DNA of 64,000 nucleotides from Algoriphagus marinus. GTDB lineage: Bacteria; Bacteroidota; Bacteroidia; Cytophagales; Cyclobacteriaceae. Under the pieces are notes generated by a model. It had not been told where the DNA came from and searched no databases. It worked only from the letters and a program-made list of their open reading frames with translations. Positions 26,039 through 35,231 of the stretch are shown here, piece by piece; positions within the stretch are counted from its first letter, which is position 1; each line of letters opens with the position of its first letter. The stretch lies in assembly GCF_001936475.1 (NCBI RefSeq), contig NZ_MSPQ01000001.1, positions 248,001-312,000 of the forward strand. The letters run 5' to 3'. The translations under genes were made by a program, and so were the position numbers.

Positions 26039-28852
26039 ATGAACTGTTCGGTGAAAAAATTAATAAGGATAAAATCCTTGCTTATCTTTTTAATACTCAT
26101 TGGACTCAGTTCCTGCGAGAAATCTGAGCCTATAGATGATCCCAATGTGAAGCCTGATGATAATCGCTTTACCAAAGTGGTTTTGACAGAAGGGATGGAC
26201 GAACCTATGGAAATGACCTTTCTTCCAGAAAGCAGAATTCTCTTTGTAGAACGAAAAGGAGGAGTAAAGATTTTGGATGAAAAATCTGGAGAAGTAACGC
26301 TAGTTGCCACGATTCCTGTAAATACCAAATACACCAATAAAGAAGGTGTGGTGAGAGAAGCAGAAGAAGGCTTGATGGGTGTGATTGCCCACCCTGATTT
26401 TGAAAAGAATCATTGGATTTACCTCTATTACGCTGATCCTGTGGATACCCAGCATGTCTTAGCAAGGTATGAGCTAGATGGTAATACACTGAAGGAAGAG
26501 ACCAAGAAAATCCTTTTGGTGGTTCCTACTCAACGGGAAGAATGTTGTCATACTGGTGGAGGGATGGTCTTTGACCAGGAAGGTAATCTTTACTTGACTG
26601 TTGGAAATAATACAGTAAACCCAAGAACAGGTTCTTCAAATTTGGATGAAAGACCAGGTTTTGAAAACTCGGATGATCAAAGAGCTCCTGGAAACACCAA
26701 TGATTTGCGAGGAAAGATTTTGAGAATCCATCCAGAAGACGATGGAACCTATACCATTCCAGCAGGAAATTTATTCCCGGTAGGTACTGAGAAAACCAAG
26801 CCAGAAATCTATACCATGGGTCACCGGAATCCTTGGAGACCTACTTTGGATAGTGAAACGGGCTATTTGTATTGGGGCGAAGTCGGACCAGATGCATCGG
26901 TCGACTCGATCTGGGGCCCCAAAGGATATGATGAGTTTAACCAAGCTAAAGGCCCTGGGTTTTTTGGATGGCCATATTTTATTGGAGATAACCAACCATA
27001 CACTAGACATGACTTAGCAACGGATACTTATGGAGCTCCTTTCGATGTAAACAAGCCTGTCAATGAATCAGTCAATAATACGGGTTTAAGAGAGCTTCCA
27101 ACTCCGGTAGTTCCGGCCTTCATTTGGTACCCTTATGGGGTTTCCGAAGAATTTCCGATGCTTGGAAGTTCTGGAAGAAGCGCTACAGGTGGTCCGGTTT
27201 TTCGTAAAAAGGATTTTAAAAAGGACGCTCCTTATGTTTTTCCGGCGTATTATGAAGGAAAATGGTTGATCGTCGATTTCATGAGAGGTTGGATCATGGC
27301 GGTCTCGATGGATGAAAATGGAGAATATAAGTCGATGGAGCGGTTTTTACCGGAAGAGACCTTCAGTTCAGCCATTGACATGGATTTTGGACCAGATGGA
27401 GCACTTTATGTTTTAGAGTATGGAAGTGCTTGGTTCCGGGGAAATTCGAATTCCAGAATCGTAAAGATTGAATACAACGCAGGAAATAGAAAACCAAACG
27501 TAAATGCCTCTGCGAATGTCATGGCAGGTTCAGTGCCTTTCACTACCCAATTCAGCTCAGCAGGAACCAACGATTATGACGATTACGATCAGGGTAATCT
27601 TACCTATTCTTGGACGATTACTTCTGAAAAAGCTTCACCGATTGAGTTATCAGGACCCGAGGTATCTTATACTTTTGAGACACCTGGAATTTATAAGGTG
27701 TCATTAACGGTGACTGATACCAAAGGCGAATCCAATTCTTCCAGCATGGAAATAGTGGCGGGAAATGATCGTCCAGTGGTCAGCATAGATTTCAGTGGTA
27801 AAAACAGAACCTTCTATTTCGGTGATAAATCACTGGATTATAAAGTAATGGTCTCTGACAAAGAAGATGGAAGCACATCAAATGGTGCCATCAAGGCAGA
27901 AGAAGTCGCAGTGACTTTTGATTATGTTCCTGCCGGTTTTGATCCGATCGAAATGGCTTCTAAACAAAGTGGTGCTGAGTCTATGGCTGTATTGAATATT
28001 GGGCGAAATCTCATTGAACTCAGTGATTGTAAGTCATGTCACCAATATGATACCACATCCATTGGCCCAAGCTATAAAGCCGTAGCTGAGAGGTATCCTG
28101 ATACACCAGCCAATATTGAAATGCTGGTTGGTAAAGTGATTAATGGTGGTAGTGGTGTTTGGGGAGATCATGGTATGAGTGCACATCCACAGCTTTCGGA
28201 GTCTGATGCAAAACGTATGATTGAATATGTTTTAAGCATGGATGAAGTTCAACCCACTGTATCTTCTCTCCCATTGGAAGGTAAAATCAATCCAGAAGTT
28301 CCTGAGGGAGAAGATGGTGATGGAGGCTATTTACTTAGAGCTTATTACCTTGATAAGGGTGCTGGAAATATACCTTCTTTGGATGGAGAAGATTTTGTTG
28401 CTTTAAGAAATCCTTTTCTTGACCCACAACTTTCCGAAATTAGAAAAGGAGTTCAGCTATTAACTACGCCTAGAGTCAATTTCTTCATGGTTGGTGATCA
28501 ATCTTATATCGGATTTAAGGACATAGATTTGACAGGAGTAAAAGCAATTATGTTGTATTTAGGTGTAAGTGAGCGAGTGGGTGCCAAAGGTGCCTCTGTG
28601 GATATACGGTTGGATTCTCCGAGTGGGAAATTGCTAGGCCAAACAGAAATGGTGACTAAGGCGCCAGAGGGAGGGTTTAGACCACCGGAAGGCGTATCCA
28701 GAAAAGAATGGGCTAGACAGAACTCAGCCAAAGCTTCTGCGAATTTCTCAGGAATATCAGGGAAGCACGATATATATTTTGTCTTCAATAACCCGAATGC
28801 GAAAGCTGAAGAAATATTAGTCGCTATCAACGAAATAGAGTTTAAAAACTAA
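26039..28852 (+). CDS. Sugar dehydrogenase - PKD - cytochrome c lipoprotein (copy 1)
   Basis: A 937-residue predicted lipoprotein (Cys26 in GLSSC). Order: PQQ-dependent sugar dehydrogenase-type propeller (about 45-480; HTGGGM, GHRNPWRPTLDSETGYLYWGEVGPD), a PKD domain (about 490-580), a cytochrome c domain with CKSCH (664-668) and probable Met ligand in HGMSAHPQLS, and a C-terminal beta domain resembling family 6 carbohydrate-binding modules (about 770-937). Probably a surface oxidase of sugars or glycans with built-in electron acceptor. ATG at 26039 is chosen over an upstream TTG because it gives a clean lipoprotein signal. A near-paralogue follows directly; they differ around the copper-of-bases insert at EECCHTGGG versus RGYNHTGGG. 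Confidence 0.86.
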   Translation: MNCSVKKLIRIKSLLIFLILIGLSSCEKSEPIDDPNVKPDDNRFTKVVLTEGMDEPMEMTFLPESRILFVERKGGVKILDEKSGEVTLVATIPVNTKYTNKEGVVREAEEGLMGVIAHPDFEKNHWIYLYYADPVDTQHVLARYELDGNTLKEETKKILLVVPTQREECCHTGGGMVFDQEGNLYLTVGNNTVNPRTGSSNLDERPGFENSDDQRAPGNTNDLRGKILRIHPEDDGTYTIPAGNLFPVGTEKTKPEIYTMGHRNPWRPTLDSETGYLYWGEVGPDASVDSIWGPKGYDEFNQAKGPGFFGWPYFIGDNQPYTRHDLATDTYGAPFDVNKPVNESVNNTGLRELPTPVVPAFIWYPYGVSEEFPMLGSSGRSATGGPVFRKKDFKKDAPYVFPAYYEGKWLIVDFMRGWIMAVSMDENGEYKSMERFLPEETFSSAIDMDFGPDGALYVLEYGSAWFRGNSNSRIVKIEYNAGNRKPNVNASANVMAGSVPFTTQFSSAGTNDYDDYDQGNLTYSWTITSEKASPIELSGPEVSYTFETPGIYKVSLTVTDTKGESNSSSMEIVAGNDRPVVSIDFSGKNRTFYFGDKSLDYKVMVSDKEDGSTSNGAIKAEEVAVTFDYVPAGFDPIEMASKQSGAESMAVLNIGRNLIELSDCKSCHQYDTTSIGPSYKAVAERYPDTPANIEMLVGKVINGGSGVWGDHGMSAHPQLSESDAKRMIEYVLSMDEVQPTVSSLPLEGKINPEVPEGEDGDGGYLLRAYYLDKGAGNIPSLDGEDFVALRNPFLDPQLSEIRKGVQLLTTPRVNFFMVGDQSYIGFKDIDLTGVKAIMLYLGVSERVGAKGASVDIRLDSPSGKLLGQTEMVTKAPEGGFRPPEGVSRKEWARQNSAKASANFSGISGKHDIYFVFNNPNAKAEEILVAINEIEFKN

Positions 28853-28926
28853 TTATTAAATAGGCGAAAGTCATATCACTTCGGCTTTTAAAAGTCTGTA
28901 AAAATATTTTTGTTTTCATACTCAAA

Positions 28927-28964
28927 AAAATGCCCCGACCCTTTTGGTCTGGGGCATTTTGCTT
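28927..28964 (+). terminator. Terminator after dehydrogenase copy 1
   Basis: AAAATGCCCC-GACC (from 28927) pairs with GGTC-TGGGGCATTTT (to 28960) apart from one bulged base, with T/A tracts on both sides, so it could stop transcription in both directions. Confidence 0.8.
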
Positions 28965-29137
28965 TTATCCTTGACTGTGGCTTTATCTGACATCTTCGTT
29001 CTTTTGGCAACACGAATAAAAACCTGTTGATCAAAGGAAATCTGGCTGATGGCGAAGCTCTGATAATTACAAATTATTTTGACAATCTCACGAATTAATA
29101 AGAACTTCATTATTAATAAATAACAAAGAACTTTTTT

Positions 29138-31906
29138 ATGAACCATTTGGCGAATAATATATGGAGGTTTTTTTCCTTCATTTTCGTAGTAGGAGTTGTA
29201 AGTGCTTGTCAAAAATCCGAAGGATTCTCAAAAGTTGTCTTAATAGAAGGAATGGATGAGCCAATGGCAATGACGTTTCTTCCTGATAATCGAATTCTTT
29301 TTGTAGAAAGAAAAGGAGCTGTAAAGATTTTAGATCAAGAAACAAGGAAAACCATATTGGCAGGGACAATTCCCGTTAACACCAAGTACACTAACAAAGA
29401 TGGAGTCGTCAGTGAAACCGAAGAAGGAATAATGGGAGTGGTCGTTCATCCAGAATTTGAAAAAAATTCATGGGTGTTCATTTATTATGCAGATCCAGTA
29501 GATCCTAAACATGTTTTGGCTAGATATGAACTCAATGGAAGTACCCTAGTCGAGGAATCAAAAAAAATTCTTTTGGTCATACCAATTGATAGAGGTTACA
29601 ACCATACTGGTGGAGGAATGGTCTTTGACAAGGAGGGAAATCTCTATCTGACTGTTGGAAATAATACAGAAAACCCAAAATCAGGTGCTTCTAGCTTGGA
29701 TGAAAGGCCTGGTTTTGAAGGATCTGATGATCAAAGGGCTGCTGGGAATACGAATGATTTGAGAGGTAAAATTCTAAGAATCCATCCTGAAGACGATGGA
29801 ACTTATACTATTCCAGAAGGAAATTTGTTTCCCGTAGGTACTGATAAAACCAAGCCTGAAATTTATACCATGGGACATAGAAACCCTTGGAGGGTTACTC
29901 TGGACAGTGAAACAGGGTATTTGTATTGGGGAGAAATAGGGCCGGATGCCGATAGTGATTCTATTGGAGGATCTAGAGGATATGATGAATTCAATCAGGC
30001 TAAAGGCCCGGGCTTTTTTGGATGGCCCTATTTTATTGGTAATAATCAGCCATACACTAGACACGATTTTTTCACAGACACCTACGGAGAACCATTTGAT
30101 GTGAACAATCCTGTCAATGAATCTGTCAATAATACGGGCTTAAGAGAATTGCCTACTCCGGTTATACCTGCCATGATCTGGTATCCCTATGATGTTTCGG
30201 AAGATTTTCCATTGTTAGAAAGTTCTTCACGAAGCGCAACTGGCGGACCGGTTTTCAGAAGAAAAGATTTTGCTAGAGATGCTCCTTTTGTTTTTCCAGA
30301 ATACTATGAAGGAAAATGGTTAATCGTTGATTTTATGAGAGGCTGGATTATGTCTGTGAGCATGGATGAAAATGGTAATTACAAATCTATGGAGAGATTC
30401 CTTCCAGAGGAGACATTTAGCTCTGCAATAGATATGGATTTTGGTCCAGACGGGGCACTATACATTCTTGAATATGGTGAAGGGTGGTTTAAACGAAACC
30501 GCGATTCTCGAATTGTAAAGATTGAATACAATAGAGGAAATAGAAGACCAACTGTGAATGTGAGTGCTGATAAATTAGCCGGAGCCATTCCATTTACTGC
30601 TAATTTCTCTTCTGCGGGAACAAATGATGAGGATTACTATGATGAGGGAAAACTTACCTATAACTGGGCTATTACTTCTGTCAATGGAGCTACTGTAAAT
30701 CTTAATGGTCAGGATGCTTCTTACACTTTTGAAACACCTGGAATTTATAAAGTCTTGCTTACCGTAACTGATACGAAAGGACAATCTAATTCGGCTAGTC
30801 TTGAAGTAGTGGCAGGGAATGATCTGCCTGAAGTAAGCATTGATTTTAAAGGGAAAAACAGGACCTTCTATTTTGGGGATAAGTCACTGGAGTATAAAGT
30901 TGTGGTGACGGACAAAGAGGATGGAAGTACCACAAACGGTGCTATCAAGCCAGAAGAAGTCGCTGTAACTTTTGATTATGTTCCATCAGGATTTGACCCA
31001 ATACAACTGGCTTCAAAACAAATAGGTGTGGAAACTAATGCTGTGCTTAGCATTGGACGTAATCTTATAGAGGCGAGTGATTGTAAATCATGTCATCAAT
31101 ATGACTCGACTTCCATTGGTCCGAGCTATGCTGCAGTTGCCAAAAAGTATCCAAATAATCCGGAAAATGTCAATATGCTGGTAAGGAAGATAATTAAAGG
31201 TGGAAGTGGGGTTTGGGGAGACTATGGCATGAGTGCTCACCCACAATTGTCTGAAGCCGATGCCAAGCGAATGGTAGATTATATTTTCAGTTTGAATGAT
31301 GTGAATCCAAATGTGGCTTCTCTTCCTTTGGAAGGTAAATTGAGTCCGGAAGTTCCTGAGGGCGAAGATGGTCAGGGAGGATATTTGTTAAGAGCCTTTT
31401 ATTCTGATAAAGGGTCTGGAAACATTTCATCATTGACAGGTGAAGACTTTGTTGCCTTACGAAATCCTTTTCTGGATCCAATACTTTCAGAAGTAAGAAA
31501 AGGAGTTCAATTATCTTCCAAACCGAATGTTAATTTCTTTATGGTGGGAGATCAATCTTACATTGGCTTTAAAGATTTGGACATGACAGGGATAAAAGAA
31601 ATTATCCTTTATTTAGGTATAAATGCTATTGATGATGCCAAAGGAGCCTTGGTAGAGATAAGATTGGATTCCCCAACGGGAAAATTAGTAGGGAAAACCG
31701 AAAAAGTAACTGAAGCTCCGGAAGGTGAATTCAAATCAACAGAAGTAGCTTCAAGAGTAGATTTGAGAAGAAGATATTCCGCGAAACCAAGTACAGCCAT
31801 ATCTGCAGTTACTGGAAAGCATGATGTTTATTTCGTATTCAAAAATCCGGATGCGAGGTCAGAAGATATACTAGTATCTGTCAACGAAATAGAGTTTAAA
31901 AACTAG
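29138..31906 (+). CDS. Sugar dehydrogenase - PKD - cytochrome c lipoprotein (copy 2)
   Basis: A 922-residue paralogue of the preceding gene with the same order: lipobox (Cys24, VVSAC), dehydrogenase propeller (about 30-465), PKD (475-565), cytochrome c with CKSCH (649-653), and CBM6-like C-terminus. The proteins align almost without gaps and keep identical long stretches, and both end in NEIEFKN, so they arose by tandem duplication. Synonymous positions differ throughout, so the duplication is not recent. The 285-bp gap between them holds the terminator and a possible duplication remnant. Confidence 0.86.
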   Translation: MNHLANNIWRFFSFIFVVGVVSACQKSEGFSKVVLIEGMDEPMAMTFLPDNRILFVERKGAVKILDQETRKTILAGTIPVNTKYTNKDGVVSETEEGIMGVVVHPEFEKNSWVFIYYADPVDPKHVLARYELNGSTLVEESKKILLVIPIDRGYNHTGGGMVFDKEGNLYLTVGNNTENPKSGASSLDERPGFEGSDDQRAAGNTNDLRGKILRIHPEDDGTYTIPEGNLFPVGTDKTKPEIYTMGHRNPWRVTLDSETGYLYWGEIGPDADSDSIGGSRGYDEFNQAKGPGFFGWPYFIGNNQPYTRHDFFTDTYGEPFDVNNPVNESVNNTGLRELPTPVIPAMIWYPYDVSEDFPLLESSSRSATGGPVFRRKDFARDAPFVFPEYYEGKWLIVDFMRGWIMSVSMDENGNYKSMERFLPEETFSSAIDMDFGPDGALYILEYGEGWFKRNRDSRIVKIEYNRGNRRPTVNVSADKLAGAIPFTANFSSAGTNDEDYYDEGKLTYNWAITSVNGATVNLNGQDASYTFETPGIYKVLLTVTDTKGQSNSASLEVVAGNDLPEVSIDFKGKNRTFYFGDKSLEYKVVVTDKEDGSTTNGAIKPEEVAVTFDYVPSGFDPIQLASKQIGVETNAVLSIGRNLIEASDCKSCHQYDSTSIGPSYAAVAKKYPNNPENVNMLVRKIIKGGSGVWGDYGMSAHPQLSEADAKRMVDYIFSLNDVNPNVASLPLEGKLSPEVPEGEDGQGGYLLRAFYSDKGSGNISSLTGEDFVALRNPFLDPILSEVRKGVQLSSKPNVNFFMVGDQSYIGFKDLDMTGIKEIILYLGINAIDDAKGALVEIRLDSPTGKLVGKTEKVTEAPEGEFKSTEVASRVDLRRRYSAKPSTAISAVTGKHDVYFVFKNPDARSEDILVSVNEIEFKN

Positions 31907-31977
31907 TTTGTTAACGACTGGATATTCCTCAATAAGGACCAGATCTAGTACGCAATAGAAATCGCTTTGAAAAAACT

Positions 31978-32010
31978 AAGCCCCGAATCTTTCGACTCGG
32001 GGCTTTTTGC
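31978..32010 (+). terminator. Terminator after dehydrogenase copy 2
   Basis: Stem AAGCCCCGA (31978-31986) / TCGGGGCTT (31997-32005), 10-nt loop, then TTTTTGCTTTT. The flanking A-run on the other side makes it plausible for the convergent AsmA-family gene as well. Confidence 0.85.
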
Positions 32011-32020
32011 TTTTGATATC

Positions 32021-35000
32021 TTAGTTATTCTTGACTGTGGTGGTATCTGGTTTTGTTGTTGGTTTTGGTTTTGGCAAAAATCCCTTTAAGAGTTTCTTTG
32101 CTTCTTCCACAGCTTTATCCTTCGTGACATCAGCTTGTTTTTCAAGTTCTTTTTTAACGCTGTCTTGAATTACTTCAGCTTTCAGTTTCATTTCTTTTTT
32201 GATGCTGTCCTGAGCAGCATTGAATTGCTCGGTAGCTTTTGTTTGAAGAGCCTGAGTTTCTCCAGTTACTCTAGCTTTTAAGGTATTTGCTAAGAGAGAT
32301 TCAATACTGTTTCCCCCTGCCAAGGCAATTTTTGGAGAATTATAGGTTCCTGATAGATTTAATGCTAAAGGAATCATTGTGTTCGCATCTACTTGGGAAC
32401 CAGAGATTGTAGCTAAAATTGAAGTGGCTTGGGATCCAAACTTATTTGCGGGGATCAGCATATTTACCAAGTAATTTATAGATCCATCGAAACCAGCCGA
32501 TCCCTGGACATTTGCTTCATAATCCCATAGTTTTACATCGAATGGTTTCACATCCATCACTCCATTTTCTATGGAAATTGGAATGGCAATATTTTTCAAT
32601 TGAAGCGTATTGACATCTTTCAGCTTAGTTAGACTGGTAATTCCCTCCAGGATTTTACTGTCTTTCAAAGCAGTTTCAGCGACTTTAAGTAATCCTTTGC
32701 CGTCCAGACTAGAGAGTAGAGGCATCATATCCTGTCCAAGATTACCGGAAAAACTCAGATTAGAATTGAATTTTCCAGTTAGATTTTGTGCAATTGGTGC
32801 AAATGCTTTTACAGTGTTGAAGGATTTGAAAGCCTCTGCAATACTCAGCTCGGCAATATTCAGATCGAAATTAAATTTTGGAGCTGTTAGATCTCTTGGA
32901 TCATAAGTACCATTGAGTGCAATGGTTCCTCCCATGGTTTGCATGGAGGCATCACTAAAGTTTAAAATTCCATCTCTCAAAGTCATATTTCCTTTCATTT
33001 CTTTGAGATTCAAATTGTCATAAATCACTTCATCTGCATTCACTTTCATGGTGAAATCAATGTTTTTTGGAAGCTCAATAACTGCCATTTCAGATGAAAC
33101 TGAATCTGCAGATGCGTCTTCGCTCATCCACTCATTGACATTGAAGCGGGGGCTGTTTAGTGTTAATTGGCCTTTTAATGTACCATCCTCACCCAGCAGG
33201 TAACTCATATAATTAGAAAGCATACCTGTTGCTTTAACATGGCTTTCGCCCAGCTTGGAATCAAATTCTGTCAATGAAATATTATTTGGGTTAAATGTGG
33301 CTTTAGCAGAAAAAATGTCCACACCCTGCGGAATGTCTTGGGACAAGAATTTGAAATTCGAAATATCCATGGTACCACTTGTTTGAATCTGATTGTATTT
33401 TTCTGCCTCAACAGCCGCATAGGAACCTTTCGTAATAATATCAGCATTAATTCTTCCTTCCATCTCTATCCCTTCCATCGGGAAAATGGTCAGGATTTTT
33501 TTCAAATCAACCCCGCCGATAATTTCTCCATCCCAAAAAAGTTGATCAAAATCCCGAATTTTCAATTTACCGTTAATTGCTTCATCCTCCAGTTCAAAAC
33601 CAAACTGACTCAGATCTACCAGAAAATCATTCATTTTCCCAGAGGTATTTTGGATAAAAGCCTTGACATTCAGGTTCTCTATTGGAGCTGGATATTCCTC
33701 ACTTTTCACAAAGCCATTTGCAAGTTGGAGCTTGGCATCAATTGTCGGAATTATTCCTACTACTGAATCATATCGCCCTTTTGCAAGTGCATTGACATCC
33801 AAATTCCCCTTCAGTGCCATGCCATCGATTGGAAAAATTGAGGTTAGCTCCTCTAAATTCAGCTTTCCATTAAGTGCTGCATCAATCGTATAAGAAACTA
33901 GATCTGAAAGAAAGAATTTCCCGGAAATTGGGTTGCTTCCAAAATCTAGATTAAATGTTGGGATAGAAACAGAAGTATTATCCAGGTTATCCGTTTCATT
34001 TTTTAACTGCATGTCCAGATTTACATTTTTTACCGGTCTGGGTAAATCGGGGTACTGAAACATCCCATCAGCAACTTTCAGCGAAACATCAAAGGCTGGA
34101 AATTTAGTGTCATTGTAGATTCCTTTTACAAAACCGTTGAAATCCATGGTGCCGGATGTCTTTAGGCTCGAGAAGCTTTCTGAATAGATACCGGGAACAA
34201 GCGATAATAAGCTTTTAAATTCAGTGTCTTTACCACTAAAGTTCAAGTCTAGTTCAATATCATCTGAAGGCATCGCCAAGAATCCAGTCATTCCAAAATT
34301 GAAATCATTAAGCATGAAATCACCATCAGTTACAGTAAACTTCATGTTTTTCATATCGATGTTCAATAAGGTCTCGCCAGAAAAAGTCTTATTGGAAAGA
34401 TAGCTGGTGCCTTCATAAGTGATATCAGCAATCATTGCCTCCATTTCGATTGGCAATTCATACACATCTGAAGTAAACTCTCCATTTCCCAAGCCTTTGA
34501 TTCCGGTTAGGGCCATGAAATAATCAAGTTCGCGATCATCATACAAAAGGTTTAGATCATTTATTTCTATTAGATCGACTCCTATTTGCATGCTACTTTC
34601 TGTATCAGCTATGGCCTCCTCTGATGGATAAGTGATATCGTAGTTAGCTGTTCCGTCCTCCAATACTTTGATGTATAAATTCCCACCATTGAGGTGAATT
34701 CCTGTCAGAGTTGGAGATTCCTCAAAAAGCACAGACATCAAATTGAAATCAACCTGAAGTTCTTTTAAAGAAACCAAGGTGTCCTTTTCGAATGGAGCAT
34801 TCCCAACAATACCAAGATCTTTGATATTGGCAGAAATATTAGGAAACCTTTTAAAAATGCTCAGACTGATATTATCTATATCGTAAATCACCTTCGCATT
34901 CACAGATTGGGCAATTTCTTGGTCTATTCGTGCAGCTATTTTATCCTTGAAAATAAATGGAAGTGCAATTGCTGACGCTAATAAAAAAAGAAATATTCCG

Positions 35001-35026
35001 AATAGTATTAAGATTGTTTTTTTCAT
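32021..35026 (-). CDS. AsmA-family protein
   Basis: A 1001-residue protein with an N-terminal signal anchor (MKKTILILFGIFLFLLASAIALPFIF) and a long periplasmic beta-rich region of repeated 'LNGTYDP', 'FSGNLGQD', 'GLLKVAETAL' type segments, the hallmark of AsmA/AsmA-like (DUF3971/AsmA_2) proteins. AsmA-like proteins belong to the bridge-type lipid transport superfamily and act in phospholipid movement or outer-membrane homeostasis. The C-terminus is a lysine/glutamine-rich coiled tail (about 915-990) ending in a Pro-Lys-Thr segment. ATG at 35026 is preferred to TTG at 35032. Convergent with the dehydrogenase pair. Confidence 0.82.
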   Translation of the reverse strand: MKKTILILFGIFLFLLASAIALPFIFKDKIAARIDQEIAQSVNAKVIYDIDNISLSIFKRFPNISANIKDLGIVGNAPFEKDTLVSLKELQVDFNLMSVLFEESPTLTGIHLNGGNLYIKVLEDGTANYDITYPSEEAIADTESSMQIGVDLIEINDLNLLYDDRELDYFMALTGIKGLGNGEFTSDVYELPIEMEAMIADITYEGTSYLSNKTFSGETLLNIDMKNMKFTVTDGDFMLNDFNFGMTGFLAMPSDDIELDLNFSGKDTEFKSLLSLVPGIYSESFSSLKTSGTMDFNGFVKGIYNDTKFPAFDVSLKVADGMFQYPDLPRPVKNVNLDMQLKNETDNLDNTSVSIPTFNLDFGSNPISGKFFLSDLVSYTIDAALNGKLNLEELTSIFPIDGMALKGNLDVNALAKGRYDSVVGIIPTIDAKLQLANGFVKSEEYPAPIENLNVKAFIQNTSGKMNDFLVDLSQFGFELEDEAINGKLKIRDFDQLFWDGEIIGGVDLKKILTIFPMEGIEMEGRINADIITKGSYAAVEAEKYNQIQTSGTMDISNFKFLSQDIPQGVDIFSAKATFNPNNISLTEFDSKLGESHVKATGMLSNYMSYLLGEDGTLKGQLTLNSPRFNVNEWMSEDASADSVSSEMAVIELPKNIDFTMKVNADEVIYDNLNLKEMKGNMTLRDGILNFSDASMQTMGGTIALNGTYDPRDLTAPKFNFDLNIAELSIAEAFKSFNTVKAFAPIAQNLTGKFNSNLSFSGNLGQDMMPLLSSLDGKGLLKVAETALKDSKILEGITSLTKLKDVNTLQLKNIAIPISIENGVMDVKPFDVKLWDYEANVQGSAGFDGSINYLVNMLIPANKFGSQATSILATISGSQVDANTMIPLALNLSGTYNSPKIALAGGNSIESLLANTLKARVTGETQALQTKATEQFNAAQDSIKKEMKLKAEVIQDSVKKELEKQADVTKDKAVEEAKKLLKGFLPKPKPTTKPDTTTVKNN

Positions 35027-35231
35027 AATCAATTTGACTGAAGAATAGACAGTATTTTGACCCTGAGAGGAAATTGTCTATTTCTTTTATTTACGAATAA
35101 TACACTGGTAAGGACTTAAATGCCAACAAGATTTAAGCCGAAGAATAATTTTATTTTGAATAGGAATTTGAAAAGCAAAGGTCACAATTCGGAAATGAAT
35201 AATGACCTTTGGTTTGAAACAAAATTTTGGG

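Noticed and set aside
28922..29212. 96-codon minus-strand frame between the two dehydrogenase genes
   Set aside because: It reads through the terminator hairpin and into the start of the next gene. I treat part of it as a possible duplication remnant, not a gene.
33338..33766. 142-codon open frame antisense to the AsmA-family gene
   Set aside because: Fully inside a convincing AsmA-like coding region; no own start context or domain.
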